DNA from: an uncultured Flavobacteriales bacterium
GTDB lineage: Bacteria > Bacteroidota > Bacteroidia > Flavobacteriales_E > Vicingaceae
Direction: 5' to 3'
Length of the DNA stretch: 64,000 bases
Assembly (NCBI GenBank): GCA_905479915.1
Contig: CAJQOH010000043.1
Coordinates: 1 to 64,000 of the forward strand
Shown: one piece after another, positions 1 through 9,056 of the stretch
Layout of the letters: every line of letters begins with the position of its first letter
How positions within the stretch are numbered: the stretch's first letter is position 1
The notes under the pieces: generated by a model
What the model saw: only the letters and a program-made list of their open reading frames with translations
Databases searched by the model: none
What the model was told of the DNA's origin: nothing
Position numbers and translations under genes: made by a program

Positions 1-1
1 A

Positions 2-253
2 GGATCAAAATATACAGGAGGTCTTAAAGAAATGGCGATTGCTTTTGGAGGTTATTACAGGTTTGGAGATGCTTTCTCACCATCGGTTGAATTTGAAGTG
101 TCTGGCCTTTCATTAGGGTTTGCTTATGATATGAATGTTTCTTCATTATCTGCAGCAACAGGAGGAAGTGGCGGACCAGAGATCTTTATTAAATTTCAAA
201 ACCCTTCTTCTTCTACTTATAAAAGAAGGTCTAGATCAAGATCTAGGTTTTAG
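2..253 (+). CDS. PorP/SprF family type IX secretion membrane protein, C-terminal part (5' end outside window)
   Basis: The frame is open from the window edge, ten codons before the first internal ATG at 32, so this is the last 83 residues of a longer gene. Visible features are alternating glycine/aromatic beta-strands (AFGGYYRFGDAFSP, GLSLGFAYDMN, PEIFIKFQNP) typical of the last strands of PorP/SprF outer-membrane barrels, which work with T9SS and gliding adhesins. Members often sit directly downstream of very large secreted adhesins, but the upstream gene is not in the window. The protein ends in an unusual Arg/Ser run (KRRSRSRSRF) encoded by a short inverted repeat, where family members usually stop soon after the last strand. 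The family call is from pattern recognition and the substrate partner is unknown. Confidence 0.75.
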   Translation, partial: GSKYTGGLKEMAIAFGGYYRFGDAFSPSVEFEVSGLSLGFAYDMNVSSLSAATGGSGGPEIFIKFQNPSSSTYKRRSRSRSRF

Positions 254-358
254 AAAAAGTAAAAATAGAGGGTATAATTTTTTTAGTTCAAGTTAAGTTA
301 CATGCAAATCTGTTCAATGTGATAGTGTTTAGTTAATAATAGATGTATGTAGCGCTTA

Positions 359-394
359 AAGGCCAGGGTGAAAACCTTGGCCTTTTTGTTTTTT
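359..394 (+). terminator. Rho-independent terminator of the PorP/SprF gene
   Basis: A 10-bp stem (359-368 with 375-384, one G-T wobble) closes a TGAAAA loop and is followed by TTTTTGTTTTTT. It lies about 105 bp after the stop at 253. Confidence 0.85.
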
Positions 395-441
395 AAAGAA
401 ACCTATACCTATTAAAAAAAAATCGGTCGAGGTTTAAGAAA

Positions 442-457
442 GTGACTCCGGAGGGAT
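442..457. repeat. Degenerate direct copy of the tRNA-Arg 3' end
   Basis: These 16 bases match 581-596, the discriminator, acceptor 3' strand and start of the T arm of the tRNA, at 15 of 16 positions and in the same orientation. The two copies are 139 bp apart and similarity stops on both sides. Such partial copies can be left by integrases that target tRNA 3' ends or by slippage, but no integrase is present here. Confidence 0.5.
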
Positions 458-516
458 AATAAGATCCCATAAAACTCCGTTTTGAAAAATCACAAAAGAA
501 ACATGTGCTCGCTTTC

Positions 517-552
517 AAAAAACAAAAACGAGTTTTCGTTTTTGAAAACTCG
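517..552 (-). terminator. Rho-independent terminator downstream of tRNA-Arg
   Basis: On the minus strand a perfect 9-bp stem (552-544 with 537-529) with a 6-nt loop is followed by TTTTTGTTTTTT at 528-517. It lies 30 bp past the tRNA 3' end. A weaker outer pairing (about 487-497 with 567-577) extends the hairpin. Confidence 0.85.
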
Positions 553-581
553 CTGGTTTCACCTTTTTGTGATTTTATTCG

Positions 582-655
582 TGACCCCGGAGGGATTCGA
601 ACCCCCAACCAGCAGAGCCGAAATCTGCCATTCTATCCAGTTGAACTACGGAGCC
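582..655 (-). tRNA. tRNA-Arg, anticodon UCG
   Basis: Read on the minus strand, the 74 nt fold as a full cloverleaf. The acceptor is GGCTCCG/CGGGGTC, the D arm GTTC...GAAT, the anticodon stem GCAGA/TCTGC with loop TTTCGGC (anticodon TCG, reading CGA), and the T arm GGGGG-TTCGAAT-CCCTC. The discriminator is A. CCA is not encoded; the next bases are CGA. A -7-like TATATTTG lies 11 bp upstream (667-674) and a terminator follows. The fold was made by eye and isotype follows from the anticodon. Confidence 0.93.
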
Positions 656-666
656 ATTAATTTTAA

Positions 667-674
667 CAAATATA
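667..674 (-). promoter_or_regulatory. -7 promoter element for tRNA-Arg
   Basis: The minus strand reads TATATTTG, an exact TAnnTTTG match, 11 bp before the tRNA 5' end. No clear -33 TTG is seen at the expected distance. Confidence 0.5.
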
Positions 675-677
675 ACT

Positions 678-685
678 TATTTTTG
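678..685 (+). promoter_or_regulatory. -7 promoter element for the porZ operon
   Basis: TATTTTTG is an exact TAnnTTTG match 43 bp before the porZ start. It lies three bases from the oppositely oriented tRNA element, so the two promoters would compete for RNA polymerase. Confidence 0.5.
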
Positions 686-728
686 TACAATATAACTGAA
701 CATTTTCAGTTAACACGAGCACACAGTT

Positions 729-3011
729 ATGCTAAATAATATCTTAATATCACTATTCATCTTTACCGGAATTGGAAGTTGTCTTGGTCAAGAAATTCCT
801 GTTGGAAGTTGGCGAGATCATCTACCCTATTCAGATGCCATTTCTGTAACTGAGGGAAATGGCATGGTCTATTGTGCAACCAACTCTACAGTATTTACTT
901 ACAATAAATCTGACTTTACCGTTGAACGCTTAAACCTTGTAAATGGATTATCTGATGTTAACCCTAGTAAAGTTAAATTCAATGTCCACAATAACAGAGT
1001 TATAATAGCCTATGCAAATGGGAACATTGATATTATTGATGAAAATAAAAACATCGTCAATCTTTCTTTCATCAAGAACAGTAGTATTGTTGCCGATAAA
1101 AAAATTAACCATATATATCTTGTTGGAAAGTTAGCCTATCTCTCTACTGGTTTTGGTATTGTAGTAGTAGATACTGATAGATTAGAAATTGTAGATACTT
1201 ATTTATTTGGTCCTTTAGGAAACTTTGTTGTAACCAATGCTGTAACAATGGATAGTACAAAAATTTATGCAGCAACCGAACAAGGTGTTTTCTTTGCAAA
1301 TAAAACCAACCCCAACTTAGTTGATTATAACAACTGGTCCTTATTAACAGATCTTGGAACAACAAACTATAGTAATATCGCTACATTTTCTAATCGAGTA
1401 TTCGTTGGGTCAAATTCTGTAGCTTTAAATGGGGATACGATCTATTACAACGACTCAAATGTTTGGCAAAAGTTTATTCCTACAGGAGTAAGTCTTCAAT
1501 CGCTAACTGTTTCAAACAACAACCTGCTTATTACTACTTTAGGAATTATTAAGACTTATGATTTAGCACTAAATGAAACTCGAAATATTTTTACTGCAAA
1601 TGGTACTTTTTTTATAGACCCTAAAGAGGCTACTATCGATACTGATGAAATTATTTGGTATGCCGATAATTCTCATGGACTGATTAAATCTTCTGGAAAT
1701 TGGACCAACCTTTTGATAACACCAAATGGCCCATCCTCATCAGATGTTTTTGATATGGATTTTAAAAAGGATGAATTATGGATAGTTTCTGGCGGGCAAA
1801 ATTTATTTTTTTCTCAAAAATTAGTAAACCATAAAAATAAAGAAGGATGGGTTGAATTAGATAAAACGATCACTGATGGTTTTGGAAATAGAGCATTTGA
1901 TATGGTTAGTGTAGCAATTAACCCTAATTCTCCAAGTAATGTTTTTGTAGGATCATGGAGTAGCGGTTTATATGAATACAATAACGATCAAATTACAAAC
2001 ATATACAATGGGCAAAACAGTACCTTAGATAGTACTTTTTTAGGAAGTACATCGTGTAGCGCTTTAAGTTTTGATGACAATAATAACCTTTGGGTTATGT
2101 GCTCCTTTTCTGAAAATATTTTAAATGTAAAAACAACCGATAACAATTGGTTTAGTTACTCTTTCCCAAATTTCACAACAACCCTAGATCAATTCCAAGA
2201 TATTATTATTGATCAAAACAATTATAAGTGGATCGTAAATTCTCAAACAAAAGGTATTATCGTTTTTAATGACAACAATACACTTGCAGATAAAAGTGAT
2301 GATGTTTCAGTTTTAAATACAAATGTTCCCGGAAATAAAATAAAGAGTATCCTTGAAGATGATGATGGCGAAATATGGGTAGGAACTGATGAAGGAATTT
2401 CTGTTTTTTACAACCCTTCTAACGTATTTGACGAAAACATTGAAGCAGAACGTATTTATGTTCAACAAGATGGCCAAACACAAATACTCTTTGAAACAGA
2501 AACTGTTAATGCAATAGCCATTGATGGTGCCAATAGAAAATGGATAGGAACACTAAATTCTGGAGTCTTTTTAATGAGCGAGGATGGAACTGAAGAAATC
2601 CTTCACTTTAATACAGACAACAGTCCATTATTCTCAAACAATATATTTGATATTGATATTGACCCTAAAACAGGAGAAGTTTTTATTGGAACAGAAAAAG
2701 GTCTTCTATCCTATAAAGGAACTGCTACTGAAGCAGATGCTGATTTTAACAATGTTTTCGTCTATCCAAATCCTGTTAAACCAGATTTTACAGGAACCAT
2801 TGCAATTAGAGGTTTAGTAAAAGATACTGATGTTAGAATAACAGACATTAGTGGAAATATCGTTTATCAAACAACCTCTTTAGGCGGTCAAGCCGTTTGG
2901 GATGGTAAAGATTTTAACGGAAACAAAGTGCATACAGGAGTCTATATGATATTTAACGGAAGTCCAGGAGGGGAGCTAAAAGCTGTTGCAAAAATTCTCT
3001 TTATTCACTAA
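729..3011 (+). CDS. porZ: PorZ-like type IX secretion protein (beta-propeller, T9SS sorting tail)
   Basis: The protein is 760 aa with an N-terminal signal peptide ending near GSCLGQ. The body repeats WVGTDEGISVF- and WIGTLNSGVFLM-like propeller blades, as in two-component-regulator propellers. It ends, from about residue 680, with a C-terminal sorting domain starting at YPNPV and containing WDGKDFNGNKVHTGVYM. This architecture, the length and the position directly before recO match PorZ, a surface component of the T9SS attachment complex implicated in handling anionic LPS for cargo anchoring. The stop overlaps the recO start by one base (TAATG), so the two are translationally coupled. The identification rests on architecture and synteny; a generic propeller protein is the alternative. 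Confidence 0.8.
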   Translation: MLNNILISLFIFTGIGSCLGQEIPVGSWRDHLPYSDAISVTEGNGMVYCATNSTVFTYNKSDFTVERLNLVNGLSDVNPSKVKFNVHNNRVIIAYANGNIDIIDENKNIVNLSFIKNSSIVADKKINHIYLVGKLAYLSTGFGIVVVDTDRLEIVDTYLFGPLGNFVVTNAVTMDSTKIYAATEQGVFFANKTNPNLVDYNNWSLLTDLGTTNYSNIATFSNRVFVGSNSVALNGDTIYYNDSNVWQKFIPTGVSLQSLTVSNNNLLITTLGIIKTYDLALNETRNIFTANGTFFIDPKEATIDTDEIIWYADNSHGLIKSSGNWTNLLITPNGPSSSDVFDMDFKKDELWIVSGGQNLFFSQKLVNHKNKEGWVELDKTITDGFGNRAFDMVSVAINPNSPSNVFVGSWSSGLYEYNNDQITNIYNGQNSTLDSTFLGSTSCSALSFDDNNNLWVMCSFSENILNVKTTDNNWFSYSFPNFTTTLDQFQDIIIDQNNYKWIVNSQTKGIIVFNDNNTLADKSDDVSVLNTNVPGNKIKSILEDDDGEIWVGTDEGISVFYNPSNVFDENIEAERIYVQQDGQTQILFETETVNAIAIDGANRKWIGTLNSGVFLMSEDGTEEILHFNTDNSPLFSNNIFDIDIDPKTGEVFIGTEKGLLSYKGTATEADADFNNVFVYPNPVKPDFTGTIAIRGLVKDTDVRITDISGNIVYQTTSLGGQAVWDGKDFNGNKVHTGVYMIFNGSPGGELKAVAKILFIH

Positions 3012-3742
3012 TGTCCAGCTCAACCAAAGGAATAGTTATTCATCATTTTAAGTATTCTGAAAAAAGTGTAATTGCCAAAGTTTATACCGAAAAATATGGG
3101 CTACAATCTTACATTTTAAATGGAGTAAGAAATAAAAAATCCAAAAACAAAGCTGCTTATTTACAACCGCTCTCTTTAGTAGAAATAACTGCCAATCATA
3201 AAGAAAACAAAGGATTACAACGTGTAAAAACAATTGATTTAGAAACTCCTTTTCAAACCATTCCTTTTGATATCAGTAAATCATCTCTAGCTTTTTTCAT
3301 TGCCGAAATACTTTACAAATCAATCAAAGAAGAAGAAGATAACCCTCAACTTTTTGAATTTTTACACCAAGCCATTCAGGTATTGGATTTATCCGAAAAC
3401 AATTACGCCAATTTTCATCTCATATTTTTAGCAACATTAAGTAAGTACTTAGGCTTTAAACCCCAAATTTCTGCAGAACCAGAAATCAACTCTTTCTATT
3501 TTGACTTACAAGAAGGGTGTTTTCTAAATTTATTACCGTATCACCAAGCATTTGTTGCATCTCCAATTTCAACACAATTGTATCAAGTTTTTGGTACAAA
3601 TTTTGAGGCAATGGAAACCATAATAATTAACGGTAAACAACGAAAAATACTTTTAAGCACGCTTTTAAATTATTATAGTTTGCATTTGAGTAATTTCGAC
3701 AACTTAAAAACATTAGATATCTTAGAAGAGGTCTTAAATTAA
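3011..3742 (+). CDS. recO: DNA repair protein RecO
   Basis: RecO anneals single strands and loads RecA with RecR in RecF-pathway recombinational repair. The 243 aa match family length. The N-terminal OB-fold opens with TKGIVIHHFKYSEKSVIAKV, followed by YTEKYGLQSYILNGVR and YLQPLSLVEI, all typical of RecO, and the remainder is the helical C-terminal domain. The usual zinc-binding cysteine cluster of some RecO proteins is absent, as is common in this phylum. The gene overlaps both neighbours by one base (TAATG at each end), giving a tight three-gene operon. Confidence 0.9.
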   Translation: MSSSTKGIVIHHFKYSEKSVIAKVYTEKYGLQSYILNGVRNKKSKNKAAYLQPLSLVEITANHKENKGLQRVKTIDLETPFQTIPFDISKSSLAFFIAEILYKSIKEEEDNPQLFEFLHQAIQVLDLSENNYANFHLIFLATLSKYLGFKPQISAEPEINSFYFDLQEGCFLNLLPYHQAFVASPISTQLYQVFGTNFEAMETIIINGKQRKILLSTLLNYYSLHLSNFDNLKTLDILEEVLN

Positions 3743-6177
3743 TGCTCATTTTTACCAACATCACCATTCACCATATACTAAAAAGAACTCTTTTTTTAGC
3801 ACTGCTTTTTTCGTCCTTTTTTGCTTTTTCGCAAAACATAAAGGTTCAGAATTCAGAAACTAAACAAGGTGTTAGTGAAGTGTTTGTTTACAACAAAGAC
3901 AAATCTATTACTTCCGTTTCGGACTCCTCAGGACTAATTAACCTTTCTAGTTTTTCTAAACGTGACACCTTAATTTTTACTCATCAAAGCTATGCTACGT
4001 TTATGATTCCAAAGTTAAATGTTGGAAATGTAATATATTTGGAAGAACAAATCATCACTATTCCTTCCATTGAAATAGTTGCTGAACAAGAAAAAAGTAA
4101 AGCTTTAGAAGTAGTGTCAAAGATCGATCAAATTGATGCGAAAACGGTTCAATTTAACAATCCACAAACAGCTGCAGAAATGCTAGAATTAAGTGGAGGT
4201 GTTTACATTCAAAAAAGTCAGATGGGTGGAGGAAGTCCAATTATTAGAGGTTTTGAAGCAAATCGCGTTTTATTAGTAGTTGATGGTGTAAGGATGAATA
4301 ATGCCATTTATAGAAGTGGACATTTACAAAATGCCATAACACTAGACAATTCTATTATTGAAAAAACAAGCGTTATTTATGGGTCAAATTCTGTTGTTTA
4401 TGGAAGCGATGCAATTGGAGGAGTTGTACATTATGAAACAAAAGCTCCAAAATTTAGAGCTAAAAAAGACACCATTAATAACAATAGCGCAAATGCTTAT
4501 GCAAGATATGCCACGGCAAATCAAGAAAAAACAGTGCATTTTGATTTTAATCTAGGTGGAGAAAAACTAGCAGCTGTTACTAGCGTTACCTTTAGTCAAT
4601 TCGAAGATTTAAAAATGGGTGGAGGTATTAATTCTAAATACCCTGATTTTGGGATTGAAAAAAACTATGCTGATAGGATTAATGGTAATGATGTGATGGT
4701 TAGAAAAAATGATTTTACCAAACAAATCGGAACGGGTTATAGCCAAACAGATTTACTAGAAAAAATAAGCTATAAAGTTTCTGAAAACTTTTTATTGACT
4801 TTAAACACGCAGTATTCTACCTCATCTGATATTCCTAGATACGATCAATTAACAGATTATAAAAACGATGGTGATTTAAAATGGGCAGAATGGTATTACG
4901 GACCTCAAAATAGATTTTTAGGTTCACTTTCTGCTAAAATAAAATCAGACAGCAAATGGTTTGACAAAGTTGAAGTACTCACCCATTATCAAAAAATTGA
5001 TGAAGACAGGATTTCACGAAGATTTGGAAACGACATCAGAACAACTCGCGAAGAAAATGTTAATGTTTATGGAATCAACATTGATTTTATTAAAGATAAT
5101 GAAAACAAGTCTCAATGGTATTATGGTATAGAAGCAATTCACAACAATGTTATTTCTACTGCTTTCTCTGAAAATATCAACACTTCAGAACAAACCTCAG
5201 CTTCTACTCGTTACCCTGATAACGGAAGTACTTTAACTAGTGCTGCAGCTTACCTTACTTTTAAAAATAACTTTACAAAAAAAGCCACCTATAGTTTAGG
5301 AGCAAGGTATAGTTATGCTATGCTAACCGCATCTTTTACCGATACTACTTTTATCAAGCTTCCTTTTGATGAAATAAAAAATAGCAATGGAGCCCTAACC
5401 GGGAATGCCGGTTTAGTTTTTCATCCAAATAAAAAATGGAATATACAATTGGCAATTTCCACAGCATTTAGAAGTCCCAATATAGATGATGTTGGGAAAG
5501 TTTTTGCAAAAAATGATTTTGTTTTAATTCCTAATGATCAAGTAACACCAGAAAAGGCTTATAATGGAGAAATAGGTATTACTCGTTCTCTTTTTAAAGA
5601 AAAAGTTGTAATAAATGCAGTAGGGTTTTATACCATCCTTCAAGATGCAATAGTTAGGGATTTTTATTCTATTGACGGAACTGATTCATTAGAGTTTGAT
5701 GGAGAATTATTACAAATTCAAACAAATACAAACGCAAAACAAGGCGTAGTATATGGAACATCACTCAATCTTAAAGCCGAATTAAGCAAAGAGTTTAGTG
5801 TAAAAAGCTCATTAAATTATACCATTGGAAGAAATGTTACTGACGATCTTCCTTTAGGGCACATCCCTCCAGTTTATGGTAGAACAGATCTTATTGTTCA
5901 TTCAGCTCCTTTAACAATGAGTGTTTATGCAAAATATCAATTTGAAAAACCAATAGCTGATTATTCTCCTACTGGAGAAGACAATGAACATAAAGCAACG
6001 ATTGATGGAACTCCAGCTTGGTATACATTTAATATTAGAGCACAAATGCAGCTGAGTAAATCATTTTCTATACAAGCTGCTTTAGAAAACATGTTAGATG
6101 TTCATTACAGACCATTTGCTTCAGGAGTTAGTGGTGCTGGCAGAAATTTCATTTTCACACTAAGAGCCGATATTTAA
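3742..6177 (+). CDS. TonB-dependent outer-membrane receptor
   Basis: 811 aa. After a signal peptide (hydrophobic LFLALLFSSFFAF, cleavage near FSQ) comes a carboxypeptidase-regulatory-like domain (about 30-105), then a plug domain (about 140-235) with GSPIIRGFEANRVLLVVDG and YGSNSVVYGSDAIGGVV, then a 22-strand-type barrel. It ends in LENMLDVHYRPFASGVSGAG and a terminal beta-strand (IFTLRADI). The plug resembles the haem/haemoglobin-type receptor group, but the ligand cannot be assigned. Import would be powered by the ExbB/ExbD system at 40110-42493 or a paralogue. It overlaps recO by one base. There is no clear terminator in the 98 bp that follow. Confidence 0.88.
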   Translation: MLIFTNITIHHILKRTLFLALLFSSFFAFSQNIKVQNSETKQGVSEVFVYNKDKSITSVSDSSGLINLSSFSKRDTLIFTHQSYATFMIPKLNVGNVIYLEEQIITIPSIEIVAEQEKSKALEVVSKIDQIDAKTVQFNNPQTAAEMLELSGGVYIQKSQMGGGSPIIRGFEANRVLLVVDGVRMNNAIYRSGHLQNAITLDNSIIEKTSVIYGSNSVVYGSDAIGGVVHYETKAPKFRAKKDTINNNSANAYARYATANQEKTVHFDFNLGGEKLAAVTSVTFSQFEDLKMGGGINSKYPDFGIEKNYADRINGNDVMVRKNDFTKQIGTGYSQTDLLEKISYKVSENFLLTLNTQYSTSSDIPRYDQLTDYKNDGDLKWAEWYYGPQNRFLGSLSAKIKSDSKWFDKVEVLTHYQKIDEDRISRRFGNDIRTTREENVNVYGINIDFIKDNENKSQWYYGIEAIHNNVISTAFSENINTSEQTSASTRYPDNGSTLTSAAAYLTFKNNFTKKATYSLGARYSYAMLTASFTDTTFIKLPFDEIKNSNGALTGNAGLVFHPNKKWNIQLAISTAFRSPNIDDVGKVFAKNDFVLIPNDQVTPEKAYNGEIGITRSLFKEKVVINAVGFYTILQDAIVRDFYSIDGTDSLEFDGELLQIQTNTNAKQGVVYGTSLNLKAELSKEFSVKSSLNYTIGRNVTDDLPLGHIPPVYGRTDLIVHSAPLTMSVYAKYQFEKPIADYSPTGEDNEHKATIDGTPAWYTFNIRAQMQLSKSFSIQAALENMLDVHYRPFASGVSGAGRNFIFTLRADI

Positions 6178-6245
6178 ACCTTAGTTTTCAACACCATTTT
6201 TTAAGAACTATTTTTTAAGAGGGCACTCTCCTATATGCAATATTT

Positions 6246-6253
6246 TATCTTTG
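6246..6253 (+). promoter_or_regulatory. -7 promoter element for the enoyl-CoA hydratase operon
   Basis: TATCTTTG is an exact TAnnTTTG match with 22 bp between it and the ATG at 6276. The -33 region is not obvious. Confidence 0.6.
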
Positions 6254-6275
6254 CTTAAGATTAAAATTTAAAAAA

Positions 6276-7058
6276 ATGGAATACAACAACATCATTGTTG
6301 AAACTGAAGAAAACATTGCAGTTTTAACCATAAACAGGCCAAATCAATTAAATGCTTTAAATTCAGAAACCATTGCAGAATTGAGCGGTGCTTTTAAAAC
6401 CTTAGAAGCTGAAAATACGATCAAAGCAATTATCGTTATCGGTTCAGGAACAAAAGCATTTGTTGCAGGAGCTGATATTAAAGAGTTTTATCAATTTGAT
6501 GTTGCTCAAGGAAAAGACCTAGCCCTCAAAGGACACCAATCTTTATTTGATTTAGTTGCCAACTTAACTACTCCAGTTATAGGTGCTGTAAATGGATTTG
6601 CTTTAGGAGGTGGATTAGAACTAGCTATGAGCTGTCATTTTAGACTGGCATCAGATAATGCTAAATTAGGTTTACCAGAAGTTACCTTAGGAGTAATTCC
6701 TGGTTATGGAGGAACTCAACGTTTAGCACAACTTGTTGGTAAAGGTAGAGCCATGGAAATGATAATGACAGCTAAGATGTTAGGTGCCGATGAAGCTTTA
6801 AGTTATGGATTAGTAAATCAAGTAACTACTCAAGAAGAGTTGTTAGCTGCTTGTAAGAAAATAGCGTTAAAGATTGTTAAAAATTCGCCTGTAGCAATTG
6901 CCAGTGCAATAAGAGCAATTAATGCTGGTTATGAGGATGGTATTAATGGTTTTGAAGCAGAAATTGAAGAATTTGGTAAATGCTTTGGAACCGAAGATTT
7001 TAAAGAAGGAACAACTGCATTTATTGAAAAAAGAAAAGCAGATTTTCCAGGGAAATAA
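6276..7058 (+). CDS. Enoyl-CoA hydratase/isomerase family protein
   Basis: 260 aa, the normal size for a crotonase-fold hydratase that adds water to trans-2-enoyl-CoA in fatty-acid degradation. Visible motifs are the oxyanion-hole segments KAFVAGADIKEF and NGFALGGGLELAMSC. The catalytic segment LGLPEVTLGVIPGYGGTQRL keeps the glutamate expected of true hydratases (LPEVTLG). It is followed two bases later by the flippase gene, so they are likely co-transcribed although functionally unrelated. Substrate chain length is not predictable. Confidence 0.9.
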   Translation: MEYNNIIVETEENIAVLTINRPNQLNALNSETIAELSGAFKTLEAENTIKAIIVIGSGTKAFVAGADIKEFYQFDVAQGKDLALKGHQSLFDLVANLTTPVIGAVNGFALGGGLELAMSCHFRLASDNAKLGLPEVTLGVIPGYGGTQRLAQLVGKGRAMEMIMTAKMLGADEALSYGLVNQVTTQEELLAACKKIALKIVKNSPVAIASAIRAINAGYEDGINGFEAEIEEFGKCFGTEDFKEGTTAFIEKRKADFPGK

Positions 7059-7060
7059 GA

Positions 7061-8548
7061 ATGAGTAACCCATTAAAAAAACTAGCAAGTCAAACTGCAA
7101 TTTATGGATTAACAAGTATTGTTGGTCGTTTGCTTACTTGGTTTTTAGTACCTCTTTACACCAGTAAATTTACCCCAGATCAGTATGGAATAGTTACAGA
7201 AATGTATGCGTATGTTGCATTTTTGGTAGTTTTTTTAACCTATGGAATGGAAACGGCTTTTTTCCGTTTTTCAACGCTTAAAGAGCATGAATCAAAAACA
7301 GTTTATACCACTGTAATTTATTCTTTGATTGCTACCTCATTCTTCTTTATCTTGATTAGCTTTTTATTTGAGCAGCCTATTGCAAACTGGTTGCAGTACC
7401 CTAACAACCCTGAATTTGTTACTTGGTTTGCAATCATCGTAGGGTTAGATGCTATTTCTTCTATTCCATTAGCAAAATTACGAGCGGATAATAAAGCTGT
7501 AAAATTTGTTGCTGTAAACTTTACCAATATTATTGTTTTTGTGGGGCTCAATTTATTTTTCTTAGCCTACTGTTTTCCAAAATATCAGGCAGGAGAGACG
7601 AACTGGTTGATTGATACTTTTTACAATCCTGATATTGGGGTCGGATATGTTTTTATATCAAACCTAATAGCCGTTTGTGTTAAATTCATCTTATTGTTGC
7701 CAGAAATAATTAAAGCAAGATATGGCTTTGAGCTCTCCTTACTTAAACAAATGTTTATTTATGCACTCCCTCTACTAATCTTTGGATTAGCAGGAATTGT
7801 TAATGAAACGATTGACAGAATTATGCTCAAACGTATTTTAATAGAAACAAAAACGTTAAAAGAGACCATGTTTGAAATAGGAATTTATGGTGCTTGTTAT
7901 AAAATCTCTATCATAATTACTTTATTCATTCAAGCATTTAGGTACGCTGCTGAACCTTTCTTTTTTGCTCAAGAAAAAGAAAAAGATGCTAAAGAAACCT
8001 ATTCTAAGGTAATGACCTACTTTGTAATTGTATGTGCTACTATTTTCTTAGGAGTAATGTTATTTATGGATGTGATAAAGTACTTTATTCCGAATGAGGA
8101 ATATTGGATTGGACTTCAAGTAGTACCGATACTACTCTTTGCCAATATCGCGTTAGGAATTTATTACAATCAATCTATCTGGTATAAATTAAGTGGTAAA
8201 ACTATGTATGGTGCATATATTGGAGTATTCGGAGCTGCCCTAACGGTATTACTAAATTACATTTGGATTCCAATTTATGGATATATTGGATCAGCTTGGG
8301 CTACCCTAATTTGCTATGCCTCTATGATGGTCTTATCATTTATATTAAGTAGAAAGCATTACCCCATAAAATACGATCTCATAAAAATACTTTTATACCT
8401 TGGATTAGCTTTTGGTTTGTATTATTTTACTGCCTATTTATCCCTCTCTGCAGGCATGATTAAGTACTTTACTCACGGAGCAATTGTTGTTGTGTTTTTA
8501 GGTGTTATTCTCCTTGTTGAAAGACCTTTAAGAAATATTAAATCATGA
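7061..8548 (+). CDS. Polysaccharide biosynthesis flippase (Wzx/MATE-like)
   Basis: 495 aa integral membrane protein with about 12-14 hydrophobic segments. The N-terminus (KKLASQTAIYGLTSIVGRLL) is typical of the Bacteroidota oligosaccharide flippase group in the MVF superfamily. It would translocate a lipid-linked glycan across the inner membrane. It begins two bases after the hydratase stop. No glycosyltransferases flank it, which suggests a general rather than locus-specific role. The next genes (dut, nucleotidyltransferase, envelope lipoproteins) often follow it in related genomes. Confidence 0.85.
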   Translation: MSNPLKKLASQTAIYGLTSIVGRLLTWFLVPLYTSKFTPDQYGIVTEMYAYVAFLVVFLTYGMETAFFRFSTLKEHESKTVYTTVIYSLIATSFFFILISFLFEQPIANWLQYPNNPEFVTWFAIIVGLDAISSIPLAKLRADNKAVKFVAVNFTNIIVFVGLNLFFLAYCFPKYQAGETNWLIDTFYNPDIGVGYVFISNLIAVCVKFILLLPEIIKARYGFELSLLKQMFIYALPLLIFGLAGIVNETIDRIMLKRILIETKTLKETMFEIGIYGACYKISIIITLFIQAFRYAAEPFFFAQEKEKDAKETYSKVMTYFVIVCATIFLGVMLFMDVIKYFIPNEEYWIGLQVVPILLFANIALGIYYNQSIWYKLSGKTMYGAYIGVFGAALTVLLNYIWIPIYGYIGSAWATLICYASMMVLSFILSRKHYPIKYDLIKILLYLGLAFGLYYFTAYLSLSAGMIKYFTHGAIVVVFLGVILLVERPLRNIKS

Positions 8549-8604
8549 ATTATAACTGCTAAATAAAAAGTAACTTTATAACCTTTTAACTTTAACTCAA
8601 ATTA

Positions 8605-9039
8605 ATGGAAATTAAAATAGTAAATAAATCTAGTCATCCTTTACCTCATTATGGTACAGAGGCTGCTGCAGGAGTTGATTTAAGAGCAAACATTACAGAA
8701 CCTGTAACGCTAAAGCCCTTAGAAAGAACCTTAATAAAAACCGGTTTATTTATTGAACTACCTGTTGGTTATGAAGCTCAAGTAAGACCAAGAAGTGGTT
8801 TAGCATATAAGCATGGTTTAACAGTTTTAAATACTCCCGGAACTATTGATGCTGATTACAGAGGTGAAATAGGTGTTATTTTAGTAAACCTTTCTAATGA
8901 AGATTTTACAATAGAAAATGGAGAAAGAATTGCTCAAATGGTAATTGCAAAACATGAGCAAGCAAAATGGAATTTAGTAGAAGAATTATCCGATACTGAC
9001 AGAGGCGCAGGAGGATTTGGAAGCACTGGAAAAAAATAA
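8605..9039 (+). CDS. dut: dUTP diphosphatase
   Basis: Hydrolyses dUTP to dUMP and PPi, keeping uracil out of DNA and feeding dTMP synthesis. The 144-aa trimeric-type enzyme shows its motifs in order: [35 protein letters not shown] (with the catalytic Asp), [10 protein letters not shown] and the phosphate-binding tail [11 protein letters not shown]. It is the first gene of a conserved Bacteroidota run that continues through 14815. Confidence 0.96.
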   Translation: MEIKIVNKSSHPLPHYGTEAAAGVDLRANITEPVTLKPLERTLIKTGLFIELPVGYEAQVRPRSGLAYKHGLTVLNTPGTIDADYRGEIGVILVNLSNEDFTIENGERIAQMVIAKHEQAKWNLVEELSDTDRGAGGFGSTGKK

Positions 9040-9056
9040 AATTTAACGATAAAGAA

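Larger units (their letters stand above)
254..728. other. 475-bp interval without a protein gene
   Basis: The interval holds the terminator at 359-394, a degenerate copy of the tRNA 3' end at 442-457, a tRNA terminator hairpin at 529-552, the tRNA-Arg at 582-655 and two face-to-face -7 elements at 667-685. Open frames here run through the tRNA or its terminator and are not credible genes. Confidence 0.8.

Noticed and set aside
393-608. Minus-strand frame of 71 codons
   Set aside because: It covers the terminator hairpin and the tRNA 3' end; its codon content comes from these RNA elements.
482-739. Open frame of 85 codons on the plus strand
   Set aside because: It runs through the tRNA terminator and the whole tRNA-Arg in antisense and overlaps the porZ start, so it is not a gene.
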